From assembly GCA_003599535.1 (NCBI GenBank), contig QZKQ01000102.1, positions 1-35,214 on the forward strand: a stretch of DNA of 35,214 nt. Reading direction: 5' to 3'. The translations under genes and the position numbers were made by a program. The notes beneath the pieces were generated by a model. That model worked only from the letters and a program-made list of their open reading frames with translations, made no database searches and was not told the DNA's origin. Shown here in pieces: positions 24,422 to 31,811 of this stretch. The DNA comes from Candidatus Zixiibacteriota bacterium. Its GTDB lineage: Bacteria; Electryoneota; B3-LCP. Within the stretch, counting starts at the first letter, position 1. Each line of letters starts with the position of its first letter.

Positions 24422-24847
24422 ATGTACGAACCGGTGAACCTGAACGCCGAGCTGTCGGCGGCCAAGCGCTTTCACGGCCACATGGGACCCTACCTGGTGG
24501 TGGGCATGCGCATGGGACGACTGTTCTGCCAAGCCTTCGGCGAGGCGCCCTTCGGCTTCCGCATCCACACCTCGGTGGGCTTGCAGCCCCCCTTCTCCTG
24601 CATCATTGACGGCCTCCAGGTCAGCACTCCCGGCACCATCGGCAATTCCATGATCCGGGTGGAGGGCGATTTCGCCCTGGCTGCCTGGGCGCAGAAGGAC
24701 GACCGGAGGCTGGACGTGCGCCTGCGCGAGGAGGTCCGCCGCCGCATTGATACCGAAACCACCCGCGAGAACGAAGAGCGCATCGCCGCCGAGCTGTGGG
24801 AAGCTCCGGCGGAAGACCTCTTCGACGTCGTCCGCACCGGGCCATGA
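24422..24847 (+). CDS. FmdE-family protein
   Basis: 141 residues. It resembles subunit E of formylmethanofuran dehydrogenase, a family widespread in non-methanogens: FHGHMGPYLVVGMRMG (His18, His20) near the N-terminus and QPPFSCIIDGLQVSTPGTIGNSMIRV around Cys60. The usual Cys after the HGH motif (HGH-x-C-P) is replaced by Gly, and the C-terminal zinc-finger domain of long FmdE proteins is absent. FmdE domains bind metals or molybdenum/tungsten cofactor precursors in some proposals; here the role is unknown. Its stop codon overlaps the start of the S-component gene (ATGA), so the two are translationally coupled. Confidence 0.85.
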   Translation: MYEPVNLNAELSAAKRFHGHMGPYLVVGMRMGRLFCQAFGEAPFGFRIHTSVGLQPPFSCIIDGLQVSTPGTIGNSMIRVEGDFALAAWAQKDDRRLDVRLREEVRRRIDTETTRENEERIAAELWEAPAEDLFDVVRTGP

Positions 24848-25374
24848 GGCGCACCCGGTCGCTGACCCTGGCCGCGCTGCTGATGGCCGCGGGCCTGGCC
24901 CTGGGCCTGGTGTTTCATGCCCTGGGCGTGGGCGGGCAGGTGGCCCTGCCGCTGCACTACCCTCCGCTGCTGGCCGGCTTCCTGCTGGGCGGCGGCTGGG
25001 GGATGGCCGTGGGCGCGCTGCTGCCCCCGGTCAGCGCCCTGGCCACGGGCATGCCCCCGCTGTTCCCCTCGGCGCTGCTCATGATCCCCGAGCTGGCCGT
25101 GTACGGCGCCGCCAGCGGATACTTGCGCCGGTCCCTGGGGGTGATCCCCTCGCTGCTGGCCGCCCTGATCCTGGGCCGCGCGGCCTGGGGTCTGGCCGCC
25201 TGGGTGCTGCTGCCGCTGCTGGGCTTCCGGATTCCCGTTCTGGCGGCCCTGGGCAGCGGACTGCTCCTGGGGCTCCCGGGTCTCCTGGGGCAGATCGTGG
25301 TGGTGCCCCTGCTGGTCCGGCGGATCGAAACCCTGAGGCCGGTTCCGGCCCGCCACCCCCTCGCCAACGGATGA
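24844..25374 (+). CDS. ECF-type transporter S component (substrate-binding membrane protein)
   Basis: 176 residues from ATG 24844 (overlapping ATGA with the FmdE gene). It is almost entirely hydrophobic with about five to six membrane helices: LTLAALLMAAGLALGLVFHAL, HYPPLLAGFLLGGGWGMAVGALLPPVSALATG, LMIPELAVYGAASGYL, LLAALILGRAAWGLAAWVLLPLLG and a last GLLGQIVVVPLLVRRIE. The pattern matches S components of group II ECF transporters, which share an ATPase/T module encoded elsewhere. Substrate cannot be read directly. Proximity to a B12-dependent mutase raises a corrinoid or precursor, and coupling to FmdE raises a metal or pterin cofactor; both are inference. Confidence 0.78.
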   Translation: MRRTRSLTLAALLMAAGLALGLVFHALGVGGQVALPLHYPPLLAGFLLGGGWGMAVGALLPPVSALATGMPPLFPSALLMIPELAVYGAASGYLRRSLGVIPSLLAALILGRAAWGLAAWVLLPLLGFRIPVLAALGSGLLLGLPGLLGQIVVVPLLVRRIETLRPVPARHPLANG

Positions 25375-25542
25375 GTCCTCCGGCTACGTACTTCCCGTAA
25401 CGGAGCGTTGCGGCCCATCCTGCCCCTCGATTGACTGAAAGCCCGGCCCGCACCTTTTCCGAAACCGACGGAGGTGGACCAGGTCGCCCCAGCGCGAACC
25501 CGTCCACCCTTTGTCTTTTTTCCCAAACCAGGAGAGCCACCC

Positions 25543-26862
25543 ATGACCATGGATGATATCGTTAAGCTGGTTTCCGAAGATGAGATTCCCATCATCCGCC
25601 TCTGGTTCACCGATATTCTGGGGCAGTTGCGAGGCTTCGCCATCACCCCGCGGGAGCTGCCGGAGGCCCTGGAGTCGGGCCTGGGGTTCGACGGCTCGTC
25701 GGTGGAAGGCTTCGCCCGCATCCATGAAAGCGACCTGATGGCTCATCCCGACCCCGAAACTTTCACCCTGATGCCCACCGAAGTGGACGGCGCCCGTTCA
25801 GCCATGATGTTTTGCGACCTGAAAACCCCCGAAGGCCAGCCCTACGAAGGCGACACCCGCTACGTCCTGCGCCGCAACCTGGAGAAGATCGCCCGGGACG
25901 GCTACACCTTCTTCGTGGGTCCGGAACTGGAGTACTTTTACCTGAAGGACAACCTCCAGCCCCAGGTGCTGGACGAAGGCGGCTACTTTGACGCCTCCAT
26001 CGTGGGCGTCGGGTCGCTGCTGCGCAAGCAGGCGGTCCAGGCGTTGGAAGACATCGGCGTCAAGGTGGAATACGCGCACCACGAGGTAGCCCCCTCGCAA
26101 CACGAGATAGACCTGCGCTACGACCACGCTCTGACCATGGCCGACAAGGTCATCAGCTACCGTTTCCTGGTCAAGGAGATCGCCCACCAGCACGGCCTGT
26201 ACGCCACCTTCATGCCCAAGCCCATCTTCGGCGTCAACGGCAGCGGCATGCACGTGCATCAGTCCGTCTTCCAGGGAGACAAGAACCTTTTCTTTTCGCC
26301 GGAAGGGGAATACCACCTGTCCAAGTTCGCCCAGTCCTACATCGCCGGCATCCTGACCCACATCCGGGAAATCACCGCGGTGCTGAACCAGTGGGTCAAC
26401 AGCTACAAGCGGCTGGTGCCGGGCTACGAGGCGCCGGTGTACATCTCCTGGGGGCAGAAGAACCGTTCCGCCCTGGTGCGGGTGCCGCGTTACCGCATCG
26501 GCAAGGAGAAGTCCACCCGCATCGAACTGCGCAGCCCCGACCCCGCCTGCAACCCCTACCTGGCCTTTTCCGTGATGCTGGCCGCGGGCATGAAGGGGGT
26601 GCAGGAAAACTATCAACTGCCACCCCCCATCGAAGAGAACATCTACGAGATGTCCCCGGTGGACCGGCACCACCACAACATCAGCACCCTGCCGGGCGAC
26701 CTGTTCGAGGCGGTGCAGGAGATGGAGAAGAGCCAACTGGTGCGCGAAACCCTGGGCGACCACGTGTTCAACAAGTTCATTGACAACAAACTGATCGAAT
26801 GGGAGGATTTCCGCCGCCAGGTCAGCCAGTATGAACTGGAAAAGTACCTGCCGGTGCTGTAA
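25543..26862 (+). CDS. glnA: Glutamine synthetase, type I (GSI-alpha size)
   Basis: 439 residues from ATG 25543, with CAGGAGAGCC upstream; a longer frame from 25474 lacks such a site. Signature segments are LGFDGSSVEGF, the metal-binding VGPELEYF (first Glu), HHEVAPSQHEIDLRY, NGSGMHVHQS, and NRSALVRVPRYR with the substrate-binding Arg. The adenylylation loop (KxxxxNLYDLP) is absent, so it belongs to the alpha form, which is not controlled by GlnE. It makes glutamine from glutamate, ammonia and ATP as a dodecamer. A terminator lies 28 bp after the stop. Confidence 0.97.
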   Translation: MTMDDIVKLVSEDEIPIIRLWFTDILGQLRGFAITPRELPEALESGLGFDGSSVEGFARIHESDLMAHPDPETFTLMPTEVDGARSAMMFCDLKTPEGQPYEGDTRYVLRRNLEKIARDGYTFFVGPELEYFYLKDNLQPQVLDEGGYFDASIVGVGSLLRKQAVQALEDIGVKVEYAHHEVAPSQHEIDLRYDHALTMADKVISYRFLVKEIAHQHGLYATFMPKPIFGVNGSGMHVHQSVFQGDKNLFFSPEGEYHLSKFAQSYIAGILTHIREITAVLNQWVNSYKRLVPGYEAPVYISWGQKNRSALVRVPRYRIGKEKSTRIELRSPDPACNPYLAFSVMLAAGMKGVQENYQLPPPIEENIYEMSPVDRHHHNISTLPGDLFEAVQEMEKSQLVRETLGDHVFNKFIDNKLIEWEDFRRQVSQYELEKYLPVL

Positions 26863-26890
26863 CGCCGCCTTCATCCCCCGCAAAACCGCA

Positions 26891-26919
26891 GGGGCGGCCG
26901 TCTTGGCCGCCCCTTTTTT
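26891..26919 (+). terminator. Intrinsic terminator of glnA
   Basis: A perfect 9-bp stem GGGGCGGCC / GGCCGCCCC (26891-26899 with 26905-26913) over a GTCTT loop, directly followed by six T residues (26914-26919). It is the clearest terminator in the window, and it separates glnA from the AT-rich gene. Confidence 0.92.
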
Positions 26920-27095
26920 ATGTATTCCATCTCGGCGTACACCCCCGAGGGGGCGGCTGCGTGGTGCGTCTCTATGGCGCATACTTTTATCCTCCCCGCA
27001 GATTTCCCTTGACTCTGGATGTATTCTGATGTATATTGACGGCGAAGAAGTAACAGGCCTGTATTCTAACCCCGAAAAGCCAGAGGAAATCAACC

Positions 27096-28709
27096 ATGTC
27101 TGAAGAAGAAAAACTCGTCGAATTAGCCCGACAAGAATTCCCGGATCTGACTCCGGCGGAAGAAAAGTTTTTACGATGCACTGCCCTTGGAAATGAGGCG
27201 AAATACGGCTCTCAAAATGTAAATGAAATAAACGTCAATGAAGCTGAGACCTGGGGACAGGACAGAACCATTCGCTCTGAAATTATCATTTGGGTTTGCA
27301 AAGGTAACCTAAATGCCTTTATCTCACATAAAGGCATAAGAGTATTGGGCGCACGGATAGAAGGCCCATTTGATATTGCCTATTTGAAACTTGAGTATCC
27401 AATACAAATAAAATTTAGCTCCTTTAAAGCAAAAATGGTTCTTTACGCGGCTCAAATTCGCTCCCTCAACCTATTGGGTACACATACTGGAGCCATCCTT
27501 GCGGATGGCTTAGTAACCGAAGGATTTATCATCCTGCGAGGTGGTTTTAAAGCATCTGGCGGAGTGCGTTTTTTAGGAGCAGAGATTGGTGGTGATTTCG
27601 ATTGCAGCTCTAGTCAGTTCATTAATCCCGATGGAGATGCACTAAATGTCTCTGGCATGAAAGTAAAAGGAGCAATGTATTTCAAAGATGGCTTTAAAGC
27701 AGAAGGTACAGTCTGGTTAGCAGGGGCAACTATCGGTGGTGCACTAGAATGCAACGGTGGAAAATTTATCAATCCAGATGGTGATGCAATTAAAGCTGAT
27801 GGAATAACAGTTAGAAGAAGTGTATATTTGAACAACGGATTCGAATCACAGGGCAGTGTTCGTTTCGTGGGAAGCAATGTTGGTGGTAGATTTGTGTGTA
27901 CAGAAAGTCGTTTTTTCAGCAAAAACAGTTACTCCATTATTATTGACGGAATGACGATTGCAGATGGCGCATTTTTCCGTAACGGTTTCAGGGCCAATGG
28001 CGTAATTAGTATGGTTGGTGCAAAAATCAATGGTGCGCTGGTAATTAAGCATGCTAATATTGCAGAAGCTATTCTTGATATGCGGAATGCAATAATTAAG
28101 ACACTCATTGATGATTCGGATAGTTGGCCAGCCTCAGGAAATTTACATTTAATTGGATTTCGTTACGATGACATCGGCGACGATTCTCCCACTGATAAAG
28201 AAAACCGCCTCGGCTGGCTCCGTCGCGTGCCCAAGGAGCATTTCAGCCCACAACCCTACGAGCAATTAGCCGAAGTCTTGCGCCGGAGCGGCCACGATGA
28301 AGAAGCCAAACAAGTATTAATTGCAAAATGGAAGGATCGGGTATCCCGAGGACCTAAGATGAGCATAGGATTGCGCCTTTGGTACTTCTTCTTCGGTCTT
28401 GTTTCAGATTACGGCTATCGCCCTTCCAGAGCGTTAGGATGGATGTTTGGAATAGTGTTTTTAGGCTGGGGCTTATTTGGATGGGGATCTCATCATCAGG
28501 CGATGGAAGCACTTGGGAATCCGCATCCTGAATTCAGCGCCTTCCTCTACTCATTGGATACCTTCTTGCCATTAGTGGATTTATATCAAGCTGACTTCTG
28601 GCATCCACTCCCCAGCTTTCTAATAGTATATCTCTGTTTTCACGTTATTATGGGATGGGTGTTGACCACTTTCCTTATCCAGGGACTGATTCGCTTGATT
28701 CGAAGCTAA
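27096..28709 (+). CDS. AT-rich acquired gene: beta-helix repeat protein with C-terminal membrane domain
   Basis: 537 residues. G+C is visibly about 40-45% against 60-65% around it, with AT-ending codons throughout, so it is a recent acquisition. The first ~75 residues are helical. Residues about 75-340 form solenoid repeats of roughly 40-45 residues with a recurring G-x-V-x-x-x-GA-x-IGG-x-x-x-C and FINPDGDA pattern, e.g. VRFLGAEIGGDFDCSSSQF and VWLAGATIGGALECNGGKF, predicting a right-handed beta-helix. After a helical linker (YEQLAEVLRRSGHDEEAKQVLIAKW) come at least two membrane helices (GWMFGIVFLGWGLFGW, FLIVYLCFHVIMGWVLTTFLI) and the SLDTFLPLVDLYQADFWHP motif. Homologues are often labelled 'membrane-associated oxidoreductase' or pentapeptide-like, without experimental support. 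Function unknown. Confidence 0.85.
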   Translation: MSEEEKLVELARQEFPDLTPAEEKFLRCTALGNEAKYGSQNVNEINVNEAETWGQDRTIRSEIIIWVCKGNLNAFISHKGIRVLGARIEGPFDIAYLKLEYPIQIKFSSFKAKMVLYAAQIRSLNLLGTHTGAILADGLVTEGFIILRGGFKASGGVRFLGAEIGGDFDCSSSQFINPDGDALNVSGMKVKGAMYFKDGFKAEGTVWLAGATIGGALECNGGKFINPDGDAIKADGITVRRSVYLNNGFESQGSVRFVGSNVGGRFVCTESRFFSKNSYSIIIDGMTIADGAFFRNGFRANGVISMVGAKINGALVIKHANIAEAILDMRNAIIKTLIDDSDSWPASGNLHLIGFRYDDIGDDSPTDKENRLGWLRRVPKEHFSPQPYEQLAEVLRRSGHDEEAKQVLIAKWKDRVSRGPKMSIGLRLWYFFFGLVSDYGYRPSRALGWMFGIVFLGWGLFGWGSHHQAMEALGNPHPEFSAFLYSLDTFLPLVDLYQADFWHPLPSFLIVYLCFHVIMGWVLTTFLIQGLIRLIRS

Positions 28710-29118
28710 ACCTCATCAAGTGAGTGGTAAGACATCATCAGCGAAATCAACTAAATCCGCGAAAATCTGCGATTCTGACGAGAAGGGCTGGAGGTCAAAT
28801 CCGTTCTATCCGTTGAATCCGTTAGTCCGTGACTCTGATGATAAACACCCGGCGGACTGCGCGGCGGATCAGGTTGAGAGACGAAGGTAAGTTACTGTGC
28901 CGCCGCTTGGTCCGCCCTGCAAACTGACGCTCAATGGCCACAACGGAGCGTGGCCCTCCGGATCGCCGGTCAATCACATCTCCTCGAAATACCCGCCCTT
29001 ATCCATTCCTTGAAAATTTATCCCCTTGGCGCCAACCCCCTTCCCGCCACTGCGTATTTACTGGTGAATTCAAACACGGCACAACTTCACCCACCATTGT
29101 CAACAGATGGAGTCCACC
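28710..29118. other. Intergenic region between the AT-rich gene and superoxide dismutase
   Basis: About 400 bp without a convincing gene. It holds an imperfect 17-bp inverted pair at 28851-28867 and 28900-28916 (GGCGGACTGCGCGGCGG against its near-complement, 32-nt spacer). There is also a small hairpin at 28936-28955 (GGCCAC/GTGGCC) and low-complexity runs of ATCCGT-like units near 28799-28835, similar to (and inverted relative to) those at 17402-17440. No sigma-70 promoter close to consensus was found for the sod gene. Confidence 0.5.
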
Positions 29119-29736
29119 ATGGAACAGCAGTCTTTGCCCCCTCTCCCGTATGCCTATGATGCCCTGGAGCCGCACTACGACGAGCAGACCCTGCACCTGC
29201 ACCACGACATTCATCACGCCGGTTATGTCAAGGGCTTCAACACGGCTATCGAGAAGCTGAATGAAGCGCGCAAGAACAACGACTATTCCCTGATCAAGCA
29301 CTGGGAGCGGGAATTGGCCTTCCACGGATCGGGCCATATCCTGCACTCCATCTTCTGGACCAACATGTCCCCCCAGGGCGGCGGCGAACCGCAGGGCGAA
29401 CTGGGGCAGGCTATCCAGGACGAATTCGGTTCCTACCAGAACTTCAAGAACCAGCTCGTGCAGGCTACCGTGGCGGTGGAAGGGTCGGGCTGGGGCGTCC
29501 TGGCCTACAACCACGTCCTGAACAAGCTGATGATCCTGCAGTGTGAAAAGCACCAGGACCTGACCGTCTGGGGCGCCGAACCGCTGCTGGTGATTGACGC
29601 CTGGGAGCACGCCTATTATCTGAAATACCAGAACCGCCGCGCCGACTTCGTCAACGCCTTCTTCAATATCATTAACTGGGACGATGTGACCCAGCGGTAT
29701 GAGAAGGCCCGCCAGAGCCAGTCCGCCACGGTCTGA
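29119..29736 (+). CDS. Superoxide dismutase, Fe/Mn family
   Basis: 205 residues from ATG 29119, with GGAG 7 nt upstream; ATG 29107 would add four residues. Metal ligands can be placed: His28 in LHLHHDIHHAGYV, the second His in FHGSGHILHSIFWTNM, and the late Asp and His of VIDAWEHAYYLKYQNRR (D-x3-H). The GSGWGVLAYN core is conserved. Metal choice (Fe or Mn) is uncertain. It dismutates superoxide in the cytoplasm and, with the hemerythrin-PAS protein next door, suggests a small oxygen/oxidative response locus in an otherwise anaerobic-leaning gene set. Confidence 0.96.
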   Translation: MEQQSLPPLPYAYDALEPHYDEQTLHLHHDIHHAGYVKGFNTAIEKLNEARKNNDYSLIKHWERELAFHGSGHILHSIFWTNMSPQGGGEPQGELGQAIQDEFGSYQNFKNQLVQATVAVEGSGWGVLAYNHVLNKLMILQCEKHQDLTVWGAEPLLVIDAWEHAYYLKYQNRRADFVNAFFNIINWDDVTQRYEKARQSQSATV

Positions 29737-29753
29737 CCCTGCCTCCCGGTTCC

Positions 29754-29779
29754 GGCCCTCCCCGGCGACGGGGAGGGCC
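29754..29779 (+). terminator. Strong hairpin after superoxide dismutase
   Basis: An 11-bp perfect stem (29754-29764 with 29769-29779) closed by a GCGA tetraloop. No proper T-tract follows, so its terminator role rests on position (18 bp after the stop) and stability. Confidence 0.6.
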
Positions 29780-29845
29780 CGGGGCCGCGCTTTCGCCTGC
29801 CGGCCAGCCCGCACCCACATCCACGGCGAAATCCTTAATTAACTG

Positions 29846-29874
29846 TTGCTTGCGAGATCAGAAATCACTATATT
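29846..29874 (+). promoter_or_regulatory. Sigma-70-type promoter for the hemerythrin-PAS gene
   Basis: TTGCTT (29846-29851) and TATATT (29869-29874) are spaced by 17 bp in an AT-rich patch about 42 nt before the ATG at 29916. Just downstream, GTTAATTCCTTAAC (about 29878-29891) is a 5-bp inverted repeat that could be an operator near the transcription start. Confidence 0.55.
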
Positions 29875-29915
29875 ATGGTTAATTCCTTAACAACCTACAC
29901 GAGGACCGGAACCCC

Positions 29916-30908
29916 ATGAATCCTTTTGCTCAGGAATCCGGCATCGCGCCGGAAGGGCACCCCATACATACCTTGATGGAAGAGCACCGCGCCTTCCTGG
30001 AACGGGCCAACCGGTTAATCGCCGCCGCCCAGGCTCTGAAAGCCAAGCCGGAAGCCGCGGCCGCTTCCGCCGAACTGGAGCAGGCCCGCGCCGTGGTCGC
30101 CGACCTGAAGGCGGGCCAGAGCCACTATCTGCGGGAAGAGAACGTCATCTTTCCGCTTCTGGACAAGCACGGCTTTTCCGGGCCGCCCACGGTCATGTGG
30201 GCCGAACATGACCAGGTGCGCGCCGTGGAAAAGACCCTCTTCCAGGTGATGGAAGCAGCCGCCACGATGGCCTGGTTCGACTTCACCGCGCAACTGGACC
30301 GCGCCGCCCAGCAGTTGGCCCAGCTCCTCACCACGCACTTCTATAAGGAAAACAACATCCTCTTCCCCACGGCCATGGAGCTGCTGTCACCGCAGGAATG
30401 GGACGAAGTCCAGCGGGAATTCGACCGCCTGGGCTATACCCCGTTCACGCCGGGCCGGGAGAAGGCCGCCCCGGCCGCCGGCGCCGAACCGGCCGGGGAA
30501 AGCGCTGCCGGGGAAATCACCCTGCCCACCGGGACGCTGCCGCGGGAGGTCCTGGCGGCCCTGCTGAACACCCTGCCGGTGGAAATCACCTTCGTGGACC
30601 ACGAGGACCGGCTGCGCTACTTCAGCCAGCCCCGGGACATGATCTTCACCCGCAGCACCGCGGCCCTGGGCACCAAGGTGCAGAACTGCCATCCGGCCAA
30701 GAGCCTTCACCTGGTCAACCAGATCCTGGCGGATTTCCGCGCCGGCGCCCGCGACGTGGCCGAGTTCCACATCCACATGCAGGGCAAGTACGTCTACATC
30801 CGCTACTTCGCCGTGCGCGATCCGCAGGGAAAGTACCTGGGCTGCATGGAAGTGACCCAGGACATTGCCCCGATCCAGCAGATCGAAGGGGAGAAGCGGC
30901 TGCTGTAG
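29916..30908 (+). CDS. Hemerythrin-PAS protein (DUF438-like)
   Basis: 330 residues. The N-terminal hemerythrin four-helix bundle (about 15-170) shows its carboxylate/histidine ligands in HTLMEEHRAFLERAN, SHYLREENVIFPLLDKHGF, MWAEHDQVRAVEK and LTTHFYKENNILFPTAMELL. A variable Ala/Pro-rich linker follows (about 180-205). The C-terminal PAS domain (about 215-325, LPVEITFVDHEDRLRYFSQPRDMIFTRSTAALGTKVQNCHPAKSL) has the NCHP motif typical of the PAS_10/DUF438 group. Known relatives are suspected oxygen or nitric-oxide sensors. There is no output domain, so signalling would need a partner. It is 180 bp after the SOD gene and has its own promoter. Confidence 0.92.
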   Translation: MNPFAQESGIAPEGHPIHTLMEEHRAFLERANRLIAAAQALKAKPEAAAASAELEQARAVVADLKAGQSHYLREENVIFPLLDKHGFSGPPTVMWAEHDQVRAVEKTLFQVMEAAATMAWFDFTAQLDRAAQQLAQLLTTHFYKENNILFPTAMELLSPQEWDEVQREFDRLGYTPFTPGREKAAPAAGAEPAGESAAGEITLPTGTLPREVLAALLNTLPVEITFVDHEDRLRYFSQPRDMIFTRSTAALGTKVQNCHPAKSLHLVNQILADFRAGARDVAEFHIHMQGKYVYIRYFAVRDPQGKYLGCMEVTQDIAPIQQIEGEKRLL

Positions 30909-30931
30909 GCGCCGGCCGACCGTCCAAACCG

Positions 30932-30963
30932 CAGAGGCTGTCCCCCGGGAGGGACAGCCTCTG
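30932..30963 (+). terminator. Terminator-like hairpin after the hemerythrin-PAS gene
   Basis: A perfect 13-bp stem (30932-30944 with 30951-30963) with a CCGGGA loop and a weak T-run (ATCGTTT) after it, 24 bp past the stop codon. Confidence 0.75.
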
Positions 30964-31395
30964 ATCGTTTCCCGGGTTTGCCCCAGTCCGGCGTCCCGGC
31001 GAAGCCGGCGGCGTCCGGGGCGACCCCATTTCCGACGCCCTCAATCGCTAATCCCGCAAATTCAAACACTTCCGTACCAGCCACGTATCACTGTCTGAGG
31101 ATCTGAGCTGATAAGCCTATTCTCATTCGCATCGTCTGAACCGCCGGGGAGAAATTCCCCGGCGATTCATTTATCCCCACGCCGCCATAGGATTTCAGCC
31201 CCCGAACACCTCCTGCCGGACCGTCTCCGGAGAAAAATGACCCATTCTCAAGTAGTATAATTACAGATGGTTGCGTCCCATTTTCCGGGGGGATGTATTT
31301 TTGGGGGGGTATGAGTGAAATTTGGCACAAGCCTTGCCTTTACTCCTGACAGCCGCGGCCGACGACGTCGCGGCCCATCAACCAAGGAGTGAGTC
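30964..31395. other. Intergenic region ahead of the sigma-54 promoter
   Basis: About 430 bp without a recognisable gene. It includes a 9-bp perfect hairpin at 31142-31164 (CGCCGGGGA / TCCCCGGCG, loop GAAAT), an AT-rich stretch with a TATAAT-like box near 31256, and G-rich runs (GGGGGGATGTATTTTTGGGGGGG) at about 31288-31311 just upstream of the sigma-54 element. These could hold activator-binding sites, but no clear dyad matching a known enhancer-binding protein was found. Confidence 0.45.
31322..31339 (+). promoter_or_regulatory. Sigma-54 (RpoN) promoter of the redox operon
   Basis: TTGGCACAAGCCTTGCCT matches the -24/-12 consensus TGGCACR-N4-TTGCW: GG at 31324-31325, GC at 31336-31337, exactly 10 bp apart. 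Predicted initiation is near 31349, about 47 nt before the ATG at 31396. It implies control by an enhancer-binding protein, as for many hydrogenase, formate dehydrogenase and nitrogen-response operons. A 6-bp hairpin (31352-31357 with 31369-31374) lies in the 5' leader. Confidence 0.85.
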
Positions 31396-31686
31396 ATGAT
31401 AACCACGCAAACGCATCAGGGGTTGTGCACCACCTGTGTCGCCAGTGCGACCTGCACCTTCCCCCGACCCGCGGGAAAACCGGTTATCTTCTGCGAAGAG
31501 TTCGACGGCTACCTGCGCAACGGCCACGTGGAGAATCCCGACGTGAATGCCATCCTGGCCCACGTCAACGTGAAGCCGGCTCCCCAGGCCACCCTGAAGG
31601 GGCTGTGCGCCAACTGCGAACTGCGCGACACCTGTACCTTCCCCAAGGCGGAAGGCGGTATCTGGCACTGCGAGGAGTACCGGTAA
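31396..31686 (+). CDS. Cys-rich protein with two CxxC-x5-C-x9/11-C repeats
   Basis: 96 residues from ATG 31396 with AAGGAG upstream. It contains two copies of the same motif: GLCTTCVASATCTFPRPAGK then FCEEF (residues about 9-36), and GLCANCELRDTCTFPKAEGG then HCEEY at the C-terminal end. Each copy has four cysteines (C-x2-C-x5-C-x9/11-C) and could bind zinc or an Fe-S cluster; an invariant TFP and a final EE follow. Single- and double-motif proteins of this kind occur next to hydrogenase and NuoE/F-like genes, but the function is unknown. It is the first gene behind the sigma-54 promoter. Confidence 0.82.
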   Translation: MITTQTHQGLCTTCVASATCTFPRPAGKPVIFCEEFDGYLRNGHVENPDVNAILAHVNVKPAPQATLKGLCANCELRDTCTFPKAEGGIWHCEEYR

Positions 31687-31779
31687 TCCGCACACGATGG
31701 ACTGACAACTTGCAGCCTCAGACCCTCCGGTTCGGCCCGGTCGAACCGCAACTTGAGTACCGGAAAAATCAGCACCCGC

Positions 31780-31791
31780 TTTAGGCCTAAA
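31780..31791. repeat. Perfect 12-bp palindrome before the NuoE-like gene
   Basis: TTTAGGCCTAAA lies 20 bp before ATG 31812. A 7-bp hairpin (31728-31734 with 31742-31748) sits upstream in the same gap. Either could bind a dimeric regulator or shape the intergenic mRNA. Confidence 0.4.
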
Positions 31792-31811
31792 GTCACTGAT
31801 TTGAGATAAAA

